A stretch of DNA of 64,000 nucleotides, taken from contig NZ_BSOG01000001.1 in the NCBI RefSeq assembly GCF_030160395.1, positions 400,117 to 464,116 on the forward strand. The letters are read 5' to 3'. The notes below the pieces were generated by a model. The model was not told the origin of the DNA. It worked only from the letters and a program-made list of their open reading frames with translations, and did no database searches. The first letter of the stretch is position 1. Each line of letters begins with the position of its first letter. Origin of the DNA: Chitinimonas prasina. Lineage in GTDB: Bacteria; Pseudomonadota; Gammaproteobacteria; Burkholderiales; Chitinimonadaceae. The position numbers were made by a program, and so were the translations under genes. Of this stretch, positions 40,801-49,619 are shown in pieces.

Positions 40801-41191
40801 CAGGCAGCGGCATGAAGAACTCGATCTTCTCGTGATGGGCGTAGGCAATCTCCAGCAGGCGCGAATCCGGCTGCTTGCCCGTATTGCGCAGCTTCACCCT
40901 TAGCCACCAGGCGGAATCCGATAGCCCGAAGTTGAGCGCATCGCCCTTGGTCGGTCGCGTCTCGAAACGCGAAGCGTATTCTGGCCGCTGTACATCCATC
41001 AGTGACAGGCTGCGCGAAGGGTCTTCCAGTACCTCGATATAGCTGGTCAGCAGCACCGCATCGGGATCGTCCTGGCTCAGGGCCAGCATCGGCGATTCGG
41101 CCGCCATGGCCGCTGCCATGCAGAGGCACAGCACCAGCAGGCAATGCAGGACGCTATGGAAGGGACGGTGGTAGCTGGAGTGCACGGACAT
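37823..41191 (-). CDS. Hybrid sensor histidine kinase (7TMR-DISM, two receivers, Hpt)
   Basis: The protein has 1122 residues. A signal sequence leads into a 7TMR-DISM extracellular domain ([13 protein letters not shown], about 75-200). Seven membrane helices (about 200-405) and a coiled coil follow. The kinase core has [10 protein letters not shown] with H482 and an ATPase domain ([20 protein letters not shown]). Receiver 1 has D772 ([10 protein letters not shown]) and receiver 2 D914 ([11 protein letters not shown]). The Hpt domain has H1066 in AHTTLGVAG, where the usual Lys near the His is Leu. This is a complete BarA-like phosphorelay; the output regulator is not adjacent. The start at 41191 has a weak ribosome site and upstream Met codons are possible. 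Confidence 0.93.
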   Translation of the reverse strand: MSVHSSYHRPFHSVLHCLLVLCLCMAAAMAAESPMLALSQDDPDAVLLTSYIEVLEDPSRSLSLMDVQRPEYASRFETRPTKGDALNFGLSDSAWWLRVKLRNTGKQPDSRLLEIAYAHHEKIEFFMPLPGQGYSMLLSGSGLRFADRPYANRFYVLPLTVPAGAEQTYYLKLESESSMDIPIRLWRSAAFAEHERRDYMGQAWYFGMVMAMGLFNLLLFVALRDQSYLLYVCFITSAAMSLACYNGVAYEFLWPNSPAWSKVSTMIGFATTCIMLLLFMRRLLETARNVPVLDKVLLGVVGLHLLQIIGFLYSFRTTIMPAIALDSATMLLVLAVGIVCLIRQQRSAAYFVVAFSVLLLAATMTGLRSFGLLPTNFITVNGMQFGSALEMLLLAFALADRFNSIRLEKEKAQAEALAVNQELVETLQSSERVLEERVEQRTHELMEANDRLLEQEGALRRAMLVAENASKLKSEFLANMSHEIRTPMNAVIGMAYLALKTELTAKQHDYVSKIHRAGVSLLAVLNDVLDFTKIEAGKLEMENVEFSLDEVLSNVANVTGQKAQDKSLEYLFQVPPNIPRHLMGDPLRLGQVLINLANNAIKFTERGEIHLSCRLISHHAGGVTLEFAVRDSGIGMTPQQAAQLFQPFTQADGSTTRKYGGTGLGLTICKRLVNMMGGEISLESEVGIGSTFRFTANFGIARDTKPAPSARPVALQGLRALVADDNPVACEILADALLNLSIGADTARDGAEALLAIHDADADEPYDVVFCDWKMPRLDGIEVAEALNRAQLRHPPKFVLVTAFGREEIRQHAEAAAVDGFLLKPINLSSLVDTLMPLFDSADQRDFKPAAADGLPRWPGYKVLLAEDNEINQQIAVELLQTEGFVVDIAGTGREALTLLHAHPADYYSLVLMDVQMPEMDGHEATIKIRQEARFNRLPVLAMTAHALVEERERCLREGMQDCITKPVDPDMMFRTIAQWLTPGVAVPAQSLASSTTATEAAAPVGEAVVQLLGFDTATALERMGGRVEFYHRMLAKLPSALKHTVADLEAALRDGDRATAERLAHTTLGVAGNIGAVELAELAAQMESALRKGSETPTLLLAFEAAIDSALAQVEQHFPAA

Positions 41192-41458
41192 ATTCTTTGG
41201 TGGTGCCAGGCCGTCGGGCGCAGGGTAATCCTCCAGCGGCATGGCGCAAACAGTGCCTGCGCCTTCTATTGCCACACGGCCGGGGACGACATCGGCCCTG
41301 CGCATCGCCGCTGTTGCAGACTGAGGCTGGGGTAGGCGCCCTGCCAAGCAAGGGAAACACTGCATCCTAGCAGATCAGGCACCCTTTTCTAATGCTGGCT
41401 TGTTGACCAGGCTCAACTAAACTCCAGCACAGTTTGTTACCCAGTGAGAGCCCGCAAC

Positions 41459-43228
41459 ATGTCCTTTGCTCCGGAATATGAAGCCATCATCATCGGTAGT
41501 GGTTTTGGTGGCGCGGTGATGTGCGCCCGACTCAGCAAGCGCTGGCCCGGCCAGGTCTTGCTGCTGGAGCGCGGCAAGGCTTATCCACAAGGCAGTTTCC
41601 CACGCAGCCCGGCAGACCTGGCCAATAACTTCTGGTGTCCTGATGATGCCGCCGGCAACCGTCCCCGCCATGTACGCAAGCAGAAGGTGGCCAAGGGCAG
41701 GCTGCTGGGCATGTTCGATGTGCGTAGCTTCGCGCATATGGATACCGTCACCTGTGCCGGCCTGGGCGGCGGTTCGCTGATCTACGCCAATGTGTTCCTG
41801 CGCCCACCCGAGCACACCTTCAACCAGCACTGGCCCATCCAGCTCAAGCTCGCCACCCTGGCCCCCTATTACGATGTGGCCCAGTCGGTCTTGGGCGCCC
41901 GCACCATCCCTCCCCATCAGGATCAATCCGACCGCCGCTTTATCCTGCGCACCCAGCAGTTTCAGCGCTTTGCCGCCGAGCAGAAGCTCAGCAGCAAGCT
42001 GGCCGATATTGCCGTGTACTTCGGCAATGGCTACAGCTACGGCAAGCAGGCCCAAGCCACCCAGATAGGCGTGCAGGAGCCCAACCGCTACGGTGCGGTG
42101 CAGACCTCCTGCACCTACTGCGGCGAGTGCGACATAGGCTGCAATGTGCATGCCAAGAACACCACCGACCTCAATTACCTGCATGTGGCACGTACCGTAC
42201 ATGGCGCCAAGGTGCAGACCCAGGCCCAGGTCCAGCGCATCGTGCCACTCAATGCCCAGGGTGAGGACGATGCCAATGCCAGGGGCGAGCATGGCTACCG
42301 CGTGTACTTCGACGACTTCGAGCACGATACCGTGACCGCCGTGACCAGCCGGCGGGTTATCGTCTCGGCGGGCACCTTGGGCAGCAACGAGCTGCTGCTG
42401 CGCTGCCGCGACATCCATCGCAGCCTGCCCGCCATCAGCCAGCGGCTGGGCTACCGTTTTTCCGGCAACGGCGATTTCCTCTCTTTCGCCCTCGACAGCA
42501 AAGTGCCGGTGAACTCCACCTATGGCCCGGTCATCACCCAGTACACAGACCACCATCTGTTCGAACAATACGACCCGCAGCGCGCCTTCCTGCTGGAGGA
42601 CGCCAGCGTCCCCACCCATGCGGCCTGGGCCATGGCCGCCCTGCAGCCGGTACTGCACCCCTGGGACAAGTTCAAGGCACTGCTGCAGGTGGCGTGGGCA
42701 GCCATCTGCTCACTCTACCCGGGCCGCAAGAACCAGCAGGTGGGCTTTTTGCTCAACCGGCTGCTGCAGCACGATATCACCCAGTACAGCGCCGTATTGC
42801 TGTGCATGGGCCAGGATCAGGCCGACGGCCGTTTCTCGTTGAACCCGGCCGGCTACCTGGACCTGGACTGGCCGCAAAAGACCAGCCAGCCGCTATACGA
42901 TGCCATCCTGGCGCTGGGTGAGCGCTTCAATCGCTTTATTGGCGGTGAGGTGTTCCTGCCCCTGCCCACCTGGCTGCGCCCCATGCGCAACAATGTTACC
43001 GTCCACCCCTTGGGGGGCTGTACCCTGGCCGATGGCCCCGAGGCCGGCGTGGTCAGCGCTGCCGAGGCCGATCGGGGCCAGGTGTTCGGCTACCAGGGGC
43101 TGTATGTCGCTGATGGCGCCATCATGCCCACCGCACTGGGGGCCAACCCTGCCGCCACCATTGCCGCGCTGTCAGAATGGATAGCACATGGCATCACCGG
43201 CCAAGCTCCGACAGACAGCCTGTTGTAG
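41459..43228 (+). CDS. GMC-type FAD oxidoreductase (cholesterol-oxidase-like)
   Basis: The protein has 589 residues. The FAD fold opens with YEAIIIGSGFGGAVMCARLS and continues with TCAGLGGGSLIYANVFLRPP. The C-terminal HPLGGC and VADGAIMPTALGANPAATI carry the active-site His and FAD contacts. A cysteine cluster, SCTYCGECDIGC with NVHAKNTTDLNYL, near residues 216-230 is typical of this branch. It oxidises an alcohol or sterol-like substrate with oxygen or another acceptor. The next gene (82 bp on) is a hydrolase with the extra domain found fused to such oxidases, so they likely act together. No steroid pathway is nearby, so the substrate is open. Confidence 0.88.
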   Translation: MSFAPEYEAIIIGSGFGGAVMCARLSKRWPGQVLLLERGKAYPQGSFPRSPADLANNFWCPDDAAGNRPRHVRKQKVAKGRLLGMFDVRSFAHMDTVTCAGLGGGSLIYANVFLRPPEHTFNQHWPIQLKLATLAPYYDVAQSVLGARTIPPHQDQSDRRFILRTQQFQRFAAEQKLSSKLADIAVYFGNGYSYGKQAQATQIGVQEPNRYGAVQTSCTYCGECDIGCNVHAKNTTDLNYLHVARTVHGAKVQTQAQVQRIVPLNAQGEDDANARGEHGYRVYFDDFEHDTVTAVTSRRVIVSAGTLGSNELLLRCRDIHRSLPAISQRLGYRFSGNGDFLSFALDSKVPVNSTYGPVITQYTDHHLFEQYDPQRAFLLEDASVPTHAAWAMAALQPVLHPWDKFKALLQVAWAAICSLYPGRKNQQVGFLLNRLLQHDITQYSAVLLCMGQDQADGRFSLNPAGYLDLDWPQKTSQPLYDAILALGERFNRFIGGEVFLPLPTWLRPMRNNVTVHPLGGCTLADGPEAGVVSAAEADRGQVFGYQGLYVADGAIMPTALGANPAATIAALSEWIAHGITGQAPTDSLL

Positions 43229-43310
43229 CGAGGTGTGCAAGCAAGCGCTGCCGATCCACCAAGCCGGGTTTGGTTAGGGCCGCTAAGCATAAGAACAGAA
43301 GGAGAGAGGC

Positions 43311-45056
43311 ATGAACGAACATCTCAGCGGCATACGCATACATTTTGCCGAGACCATGAGCGGCTACGCCAGCCTGGGCGGCAGCAGCTTCAGCGATGGT
43401 TTCGAGGAGGGTCGCGCTGCCGGCCTGCCGCTGGCCTTGCATGTCAACGTCGATGTCGATGACCTTAAAACCTTTCTCGATACGGCCGAGCACGCGGCGC
43501 AATTGACAGGCTATGTCGAAGGCCCGCTGGTGGGTGGCCGGGCCGAGGTGGAATCGGGCCGCTTCATGCTGATGCCCAATACGGCAGACCGCGATCGCAA
43601 GGTCATGAACTACCGGGTCTATTGCCGCAACGAGGATGGCGAGCGCTTTACCCTGGCAGGCGAAAAGGAAGTGCAGCACCACTTCGGTTTCGACCTGTGG
43701 CACGACACCACCACGCTCTATACCAACCTGTTTGTCGGCCATGTCACGCCCGAGCAGGCGCCACAGAGCGATCTGCTGGCCACCGGCATACTGAGCCTGG
43801 GTGTGGTGGATTTTGCCAAGGTGCTGCGCACGGTGAGGGCGACCGATGCAGCGGGCAACAACAGCCTGGTCGGGCTGGCTGCCTTTGGTGAATTCTTCGC
43901 CGGCTCGCTCTGGCAGATCTACGGCCCCTCCTTGCCACCCAGGCCCCATGAAGCCCCCCGACTCTACCCACGCTACACCACGGAGGGCGTACAAGGCGCC
44001 TGCATCAGCGAGCATGCCTTCACTACCGGCGACGGCTTGGGGCTATCACTGACCCGCTTCCAGCGCGCCAGTTGCGATGATGTGGTCCTGATCATCCACG
44101 GCCTGACCACCTCGTCCGACATGTTCATCATGCCCGAGCACGAGAATCTGGTGCAGCACCTGCTGGATCAGGGTTATGGGGATGTCTTCACACTCGATCA
44201 TCGTGGCAGCAACCGCTTTCCTTACAACCTGGTCCGGGGTAGCGCCAACCTGGACGACCTGGCGCTGTACGACCACCCCGCTGCCATCGCCACCCTGCGC
44301 CAGCTGGTCGGCCCGCACAAGCGCATCCATGTGATCGCGCACTGTGTCGGCGCCCTCACCTTCGGCATGAGCCTGTTCGCCGGCCAGGTGGGTGGCGTCA
44401 GTAGCGTGATCCTCAACAGCATCGCCCTGACCGCCCGCGTGCCCCCCTTTTCCAAGCTGAAACTGGGCTTGGGGCCATTTGCCTGTGATTGGCTGCTGGG
44501 GTTGGAATATGTCAATCCGCGCTGGCGGCACCAGCCGGCCTGGTCGGCCGGCAAGCTGCTGGCAATGGGGGTGGATTGGTTCCACCATGAATGCGATTCG
44601 TCCGAGTGCCATATGCTGAGCTTTATGTGGGGTGCCGGCAAACCGGCCCTGTTCATGCACGAGAACATGGCCAAGGAGACTCACGACAGGTTGGGCGATC
44701 TGTTTGGCGGCATTAGCGTCAACTACTACCGCCATGTGCTCAAGATGGTGAACGCCAACCACGACGCGGTGAAGTTCGAGCCGGGCAATCCACGCTATGC
44801 CGCCCTGCCCGACAATTACTTCTCCCAGGCCAGCAAGGTCACTACTCCCATGCTGTTGGTACAGGGGCAGGAGAACCGGGTATTCGCTGATTCCAACATA
44901 CTTTGCCATCAACGGCTGGAGCAGATCGTCCCCGGCCGCCACCAACTTCATGTCTTCCCCGGCTACGGCCACCAGGACATCTTCATGGGCAAGAATGTCG
45001 CCATCGACATTTTCCCCCGTCTGCTGACTTTCCTGCGAGCCCATAGCCATGCCTAG
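43311..45056 (+). CDS. Alpha/beta hydrolase with Cys nucleophile and GMC-associated N-terminal domain
   Basis: The protein has 581 residues. An N-terminal domain (IRIHFAETMSGYASLGGSSF, about 1-200) recalls the accessory domain that accompanies cholesterol-oxidase-like GMC enzymes. An alpha/beta hydrolase follows: DVVLIIHGLTTSSDMFI, then the nucleophile elbow IAHCVGALTFG with C345 in place of Ser, a likely acid in LLVQGQENRVFA and His in FPGYGHQDIFMG. A Cys nucleophile is uncommon and known from dienelactone hydrolase. It is downstream of, and probably co-transcribed with, the GMC oxidoreductase. GGAGAG at 43300 gives the ribosome site. No signal peptide is present. Confidence 0.82.
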   Translation: MNEHLSGIRIHFAETMSGYASLGGSSFSDGFEEGRAAGLPLALHVNVDVDDLKTFLDTAEHAAQLTGYVEGPLVGGRAEVESGRFMLMPNTADRDRKVMNYRVYCRNEDGERFTLAGEKEVQHHFGFDLWHDTTTLYTNLFVGHVTPEQAPQSDLLATGILSLGVVDFAKVLRTVRATDAAGNNSLVGLAAFGEFFAGSLWQIYGPSLPPRPHEAPRLYPRYTTEGVQGACISEHAFTTGDGLGLSLTRFQRASCDDVVLIIHGLTTSSDMFIMPEHENLVQHLLDQGYGDVFTLDHRGSNRFPYNLVRGSANLDDLALYDHPAAIATLRQLVGPHKRIHVIAHCVGALTFGMSLFAGQVGGVSSVILNSIALTARVPPFSKLKLGLGPFACDWLLGLEYVNPRWRHQPAWSAGKLLAMGVDWFHHECDSSECHMLSFMWGAGKPALFMHENMAKETHDRLGDLFGGISVNYYRHVLKMVNANHDAVKFEPGNPRYAALPDNYFSQASKVTTPMLLVQGQENRVFADSNILCHQRLEQIVPGRHQLHVFPGYGHQDIFMGKNVAIDIFPRLLTFLRAHSHA

Positions 45057-45207
45057 CGCCGGTTATGAACTCAGGCCATGAAGGGTGGGTGACGCCTACG
45101 CAGGCGCTGGGTTTGCCCTGGCGCTAGACGTCAACGCAACTCAATAGCAAGGTGATATACCCCACTGATATGACGACCTCTCTCATCAGACAGACCGCAA
45201 GCACATC

Positions 45208-46188
45208 ATGACCATCCTGCAGTGGGGCATACTCGGCACCGGCGGTATTGCAAGCCAGCTGGCCAGGGCGATGACCGAATTGGATGACGCCAGGCTATAC
45301 GCAGTTGCCTCGCGCGAGACGGCCAAGGCAGCCAGCTTCGCCCAGACCTTTGGCGCTGCACGCCACTACGGCAGCTATGCCGAGCTGGTCGCTGACCCAG
45401 CAGTAGACGCTGTCTACATCGCCACGCCGCACGCCCAGCATTTTGACGCCCTGCAGCTTTGCCTCACCGCAGGCAAGCCCGTGCTGTGCGAGAAACCATT
45501 TACCCTCAATGCCCAACAGGCGGCACAAGCCATTGCGCTGGCAGGCGAACGGCAGGTCTTCATGATGGAAGCCATGTGGATGCGTTTCATCCCGGCCATC
45601 GCCCAAGCCCAGGCACTGGTGGCAAGCGGTGCCATAGGCAAGCTGCAAGGTGTACAGGCGGACTTTGGCTTCCTGCAACCGTTTGACCCCGCCCACCGGG
45701 TATTCAATCCGGCCTTGGGCGGTGGCGCCCTGCTGGATATCGGCATCTACCCCTTGTCGCTGGCCTGCCTGTTCCTGGGCCCGATAGCCCGGATACAGAG
45801 CATGGCCGAACTGGGCACGACCGGTGTGGACGAGCAGACGGCCTTCACCCTGCAGCATGCCGGTGGCGGGCTCTCCAGCGGCTGGTGCAGCCTACGCGCA
45901 CCCTCGCCTACCGAGGCCATCCTGCTGGGCTCGCAGGGCACCTTACGCGTGCATGCACCGTTCTATTGCCCGTCGCGACTGACCCTGCAGCAGCAAGGAC
46001 AAGCCCCGCGCACAATCAGCGTGCCCGTCAGTGGCAACGGCTATCGCTACGAGCTGGAAGAAGTCCACCGCTGCCTGCGCCTGGACTTGCTGGAAAGCCC
46101 ACGTATGCCCCTGGCAGACACCCTGGCCACCCTGCAGGCACTGGACACCATCCGCACACAGATTGGTGTGCGCTACCCCGGCGAGTGA
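45208..46188 (+). CDS. Gfo/Idh/MocA-family oxidoreductase
   Basis: This 326-residue NAD(P)-dependent dehydrogenase opens with the Rossmann motif QWGILGTGGIASQLARAM. It contains the EKP catalytic motif (GKPVLCEKPFTLN) and continues with FMMEAMWMRFIPAIAQ and GGGALLDIGIYPLSLACLFL. That wording is closest to the dihydrodiol/glucose-fructose-like group. The substrate is a sugar or related polyol, not otherwise defined. The gap of 150 bp from the hydrolase leaves room for its own promoter. Confidence 0.85.
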   Translation: MTILQWGILGTGGIASQLARAMTELDDARLYAVASRETAKAASFAQTFGAARHYGSYAELVADPAVDAVYIATPHAQHFDALQLCLTAGKPVLCEKPFTLNAQQAAQAIALAGERQVFMMEAMWMRFIPAIAQAQALVASGAIGKLQGVQADFGFLQPFDPAHRVFNPALGGGALLDIGIYPLSLACLFLGPIARIQSMAELGTTGVDEQTAFTLQHAGGGLSSGWCSLRAPSPTEAILLGSQGTLRVHAPFYCPSRLTLQQQGQAPRTISVPVSGNGYRYELEEVHRCLRLDLLESPRMPLADTLATLQALDTIRTQIGVRYPGE

Positions 46189-46340
46189 GCGCCTGCCATG
46201 GACGCTAGAGATAGCCGGGTAATGGCGGACCGGGCAGGCACCGCGGCACCCTTGGTGCAGGTCGTCAGTGTATAAACCAGCGGCTCGCCGCCTGATTGCA
46301 GCCACGCCCTTACTTTGTACTCCGTTCAAATGCTGGCTGA

Positions 46341-46370
46341 CAAAAAAAGAGGCCCCACAAGTGGGGCCTT
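46341..46370 (-). terminator. Terminator of the candidate Fur-regulated small RNA
   Basis: On the minus strand AGGCCCCA-CTTG-TGGGGCCT is followed by CTTTTTTTG. The stem is 8 bp, GC-rich and has a 7-T run (A-tract at 46342-46348). No protein gene ends nearby on that strand, which points to a noncoding transcript. Confidence 0.85.
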
Positions 46371-46498
46371 CAGTCCGTACTGGGTGGTGACAAACGTTGC
46401 AGCAACCTACTGTGAGGCAGCAGGATGTCGCCTCGCACTTCTCAATCAGCATGGCCATTCGCTTCCCGATCGCAACCGCCGGGCTAACTGAGCAAGTT
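46342..46498 (-). ncRNA. Candidate Fur-controlled small RNA, about 157 nt (RyhB/NrrF-like)
   Basis: A promoter with an embedded Fur box directs leftward transcription, and a strong intrinsic terminator ends it 155-160 nt later, with no credible gene between. Predicted local hairpins are CCCG with CGGG, GAGGC with GCCTC and GTTG-CTG-CAAC, leaving GC- and CU-rich loops suited to pairing with mRNAs. The size and architecture match iron-starvation sRNAs such as NrrF of Neisseria, which represses iron-containing enzymes when Fur is inactive. Sequence identity to NrrF is not claimed. An ORF through the region passes beyond the terminator, so coding is unlikely. Confidence 0.6.
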
Positions 46499-46504
46499 GA
46501 AATC

Positions 46505-46533
46505 ATGATAATGATAATGATTTCTATTTTCAA
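46505..46533 (-). promoter_or_regulatory. Sigma70 promoter with Fur box
   Basis: On the minus strand TTGAAA (46533-46528), a 17-bp spacer and TATCAT (46510-46505) form a good promoter. The plus strand of the same stretch, 46507-46525, reads GATAATGATAATGATTTCT, which matches 15 of 19 positions of the Fur consensus with two perfect GATAAT units. Fur bound here would cover the -10 and spacer. Confidence 0.75.
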
Positions 46534-46604
46534 GCTGTTTTACAGTGGGCGGCGCATGGCCTGTCATCCTTGCTAGTGTCCCCACACACCGGCCACGCAA
46601 CATG

Positions 46605-46635
46605 AAAAAAAGCCTGCATCAAAGCAGGCTTTTTT
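46605..46635. terminator. Bidirectional terminator after the cyclophilin
   Basis: AAAAAAAGCCTGC with GCAGGCTTTTTT, loop ATCAAA, 24 bp past the cyclophilin stop codon. The remaining bases of 46189-46658 contain only the Fur-RNA unit. Confidence 0.9.
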
Positions 46636-46658
46636 CGATCAGGCAGAACGGCTTGGTA

Positions 46659-47525
46659 TCAGTAGCCGGCGGCAGCAACCGCCTTGATCCAGTCTGCCAT
46701 CGGGCCCAAAGACTCCACATTGGGGCTGATGCTGGGCACCAGGTAGTACAGCGTGCCATTGGCCGTACCAATGTAGGCTTCCTTGCCAGGGTAGTAACGC
46801 AGGTAGTAGCCCGCCGCCGAAGCCGAGGTCGATTTGACCGTGCCAAGATATTGCGGGTAGGTCGCTTCCAGGTAATCGAACACCCGGTCTGCGTCGTAGT
46901 TGGCATCGTAGACCGCTGCTCGGTTCACCATCACCAGGTTGCTGCGGCCCAGATAGCCGCTAGGCATGCTGGTAATGGGCAGTTCGTTGAAGGGGCTGCC
47001 TGCGTTGACACGCTGCAGTTTAGCCATGGCATCGATCACTGCCATGCTGCTGTCCTTCACCTTGCCGAACACAGTGAAGCCGCCATTCTGGCTATCCAGG
47101 CTAGGATTATCAGCCAGGTTGACGAACCATTGCGAGGTGGCGCTATTGGCTTGGCCATCCAGCTTGGCCATGGCCACGGTGCCCCGTTTGTTCAAGCGGG
47201 CAGTGCTGAACTCATTGTCCACGGCAGGCTGGGTAGGAATGGCATCCACAGAGTTGCTGGCGTTGCGCCAGGCAAAACCACCACCCTGCACGACAAAACC
47301 CGGAACGCTGCGATGCATGAAGCTGCTGTTGTAATCGCCCCGCTTCACATAGCCCAGGAAGTTGGTCACCGTCTTGGGCGCCTCGGCATCATACAACTCG
47401 ATATCCACCGGGCCCAGCGAGGTTTCCAGGCGCACAGTCGTCGCCTGGCTGGCCAGCGGGGTTGCCAGCAACAGCGCCAGCGTCACAGCATAAAGGGATT
47501 GGAAGCGGGATAGAAACACATGCAC
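46659..47525 (-). CDS. Exported peptidyl-prolyl isomerase (cyclophilin) with C-terminal extension
   Basis: The 288-residue protein has a signal peptide (SLYAVTLALLLATPLASQA) and a cyclophilin domain: VRLETSLGPVDIELYDAEAP, then FMHRSVPGFVVQGGGF and SATSQWFVNLADNPSLD. It should speed proline isomerisation in the periplasm. A C-terminal domain of about 85 residues (VFDYLEATYPQYL through YYLRYYPGKEAYIGTANGTLYYL) is not part of cyclophilins; I recall similar Tyr-rich modules in betaproteobacterial secreted proteins, function unknown. A GAGG ribosome site is 4 bp from the ATG. Confidence 0.88.
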   Translation of the reverse strand: MHVFLSRFQSLYAVTLALLLATPLASQATTVRLETSLGPVDIELYDAEAPKTVTNFLGYVKRGDYNSSFMHRSVPGFVVQGGGFAWRNASNSVDAIPTQPAVDNEFSTARLNKRGTVAMAKLDGQANSATSQWFVNLADNPSLDSQNGGFTVFGKVKDSSMAVIDAMAKLQRVNAGSPFNELPITSMPSGYLGRSNLVMVNRAAVYDANYDADRVFDYLEATYPQYLGTVKSTSASAAGYYLRYYPGKEAYIGTANGTLYYLVPSISPNVESLGPMADWIKAVAAAGY

Positions 47526-47707
47526 CTCGTGAAATAAAACCCGACAGCCTTCGGGCGAGGTGACGATTCTAGCGCTGAATCCAGCGCCATCGTCACAGCT
47601 CGCAAACCACCAGCTATCTGTCAGTAAAAAAGTGGGGTAAAAAAGACAGCACCATTGCCTTGTCTACGCCTATGGGACAACAAGGGCGATGGCGCCAGGT
47701 AGCGGGC

Positions 47708-49555
47708 TTACATCGCCAGCCGCTGGTGGATGCTGGCGGTGATGCCCGCCGCATCCAGGCCACATTCGGCCAGCAGCAGGGCCGGGTCACCATGGTCCAC
47801 ATAGCGGTCAGGCAAGCCCAGTTGCAGCACGGGCTTGAGCAGACCCTGCGCCGCCATGGCCTCGATCACCGCCGAGCCAGCACCACCCATGATGGCGTTC
47901 TCTTCCACCGTCACCAGCAGGTCATGGGTTTCCGCCAGCTGCTTGACCAGCTCCACATCGAGCGGCTTGACCCAGCGCATATTGACCACGGTCGCATCCA
48001 GCGCCTCGGCCGCCTGCAAGGCGGGGGTGAGCATGGAGCCAAATGCCAGGATGGCAATACGCTTGCCCTGCCTGCGCACCACGCCCTTGCCCACGGGCAG
48101 TGCCGTGAAGCCCTGGTTCACCGCCACACCCGGCCCGGTGCCACGTGGGTAACGCACTGCGCTGGGCTGATCAAGCTGGAAGGCCGTGTACAGCATCTGG
48201 CGGCACTCATCCTCATCGGCCGGGCACAGCACGGCCATATTGGGTATGCAACGCAGATAGGTGATATCAAAACTGCCGGCATGGGTGGGGCCGTCGGCTC
48301 CCACCAGGCCGGCGCGGTCTATGGCGAACACCACCGGCAGGTTTTGCAGCGCGACATCGTGTATCAGTTGATCGTAGGCGCGTTGCAGGAAGGTGGAATA
48401 GATGGCCACCACCGGCTTGAGTCCCTCGCAGGCCAGGCCAGCGGCAAACGTCACCGCATGCTGCTCGGCAATGCCCACATCGTAATAGCGCGTGGGGAAC
48501 AACTGCTCGAAGCGCACCATGCCCGAACCCTCGCGCATGGCCGGGGTTATCCCCACCAGGCGGGCATCTTGGGCCGCCATATCGCACAGCCAGTCGCCAA
48601 ATATCTGGGTATAGGAAGGCTTGCTGGCCGCCTTGGCCGCCATGCCATCGGCTGGCGTAAAGGGTGTCACGGCGTGGTATTTCACCGGATCGCCCTCGGC
48701 CAGCTTGTAGCCCTGCCCCTTCTTGGTGACGATATGCAGGAACTGCGGCCCTGACAGGCTCTTGAGATTCTGCAAGGTCGGTATCAGTGCGTCCAGATCG
48801 TGGCCGTCTATCGGGCCCACATAGTGGAAGCCAAATTCCTCGAACAGCGTGGAGGGCGAGAACAGGCCTTTGACATGCTCCTCGCCACGGCGCACCAACT
48901 CGTGCAAAGGTGGCACGTTCTCCAGCACCTTGCTGCCGGTGGAACGGAAACCCTGGTAGAAGCGGCCAGACAGCAGCTTGGCCAGATAGGCGTTGAATGC
49001 GCCTACATTGGGCGAGATCGACATTTCGTTGTCGTTCAGCACCACCAACAGGTCGGTATCCTTGTCGCCGGCGTTGAACAACGCCTCGAATGCCTGCCCC
49101 GCCGTCATGGCGCCATCGCCTATCACAGCCACTACCTTGCGGCGCTGCCCTTGTATCTTGCTGGCCTCGGCCATGCCATGCGCCGCGCCTATGCTGGTGG
49201 AGCTATGGCCCACGCCAAAGGTGTCGTATTCACTTTCCTCGCGCTTGGGAAAGCCCGCCAGGCCGTGGTACTTGCGCATGGTATCCATACGCGACTTGCG
49301 GCCGGTCAGCACCTTGTGCGGATAGGTCTGGTGACCCACGTCCCAGACCAGCCTGTCGTGCGGGGTCTCAAACACATGGTGCAGGGCAATGGTCAGCTCT
49401 ATGGTGCCCAGATTGGAAGCAAAGTGACCACCGGTCTTGCTGATGGAATCCAGCAGGAACTCACGCAGCTCACCGGCCAACTGCTTGAGCTGGTCCTGGT
49501 CGAAGCCGCGCAGATCGGCAGGCAGATTGACATTGTCGAGAAGCGGATAAGCCAT
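47708..49555 (-). CDS. dxs: 1-Deoxy-D-xylulose-5-phosphate synthase
   Basis: The 615-residue thiamine-diphosphate enzyme catalyses the first step of the MEP isoprenoid pathway, joining pyruvate and glyceraldehyde 3-phosphate. The ThDP motif [19 protein letters not shown], the N-terminal [18 protein letters not shown] and the second-half block [18 protein letters not shown] are all present. It lies last in the xseB-ispA-dxs order, 64 bp after ispA, a conserved arrangement coupling isoprenoid supply genes. The ATG at 49555 (MAYPLLD) has a weak ribosome site, so translation may depend on the upstream gene. Confidence 0.96.
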   Translation of the reverse strand: MAYPLLDNVNLPADLRGFDQDQLKQLAGELREFLLDSISKTGGHFASNLGTIELTIALHHVFETPHDRLVWDVGHQTYPHKVLTGRKSRMDTMRKYHGLAGFPKREESEYDTFGVGHSSTSIGAAHGMAEASKIQGQRRKVVAVIGDGAMTAGQAFEALFNAGDKDTDLLVVLNDNEMSISPNVGAFNAYLAKLLSGRFYQGFRSTGSKVLENVPPLHELVRRGEEHVKGLFSPSTLFEEFGFHYVGPIDGHDLDALIPTLQNLKSLSGPQFLHIVTKKGQGYKLAEGDPVKYHAVTPFTPADGMAAKAASKPSYTQIFGDWLCDMAAQDARLVGITPAMREGSGMVRFEQLFPTRYYDVGIAEQHAVTFAAGLACEGLKPVVAIYSTFLQRAYDQLIHDVALQNLPVVFAIDRAGLVGADGPTHAGSFDITYLRCIPNMAVLCPADEDECRQMLYTAFQLDQPSAVRYPRGTGPGVAVNQGFTALPVGKGVVRRQGKRIAILAFGSMLTPALQAAEALDATVVNMRWVKPLDVELVKQLAETHDLLVTVEENAIMGGAGSAVIEAMAAQGLLKPVLQLGLPDRYVDHGDPALLLAECGLDAAGITASIHQRLAM

Positions 49556-49619
49556 GACGTTCAACTAGGTAAGGCGGCAGACACCAGAGTGCACATGGGC
49601 CGCCTGTAGTGATTCGAAA

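Noticed and set aside
45943-46533. Minus-strand ORF starting MKIEIIIIIM through the Fur box
   Set aside because: It crosses the promoter and the terminator of the small RNA and runs antisense into the Gfo/Idh/MocA gene; Cys-rich part is chance.
46501-46635. A rightward transcript from the Fur box ending at the cyclophilin terminator
   Set aside because: The plus-strand -10 would be ATTTCT, much weaker than TATCAT on the minus strand; not excluded but not supported.
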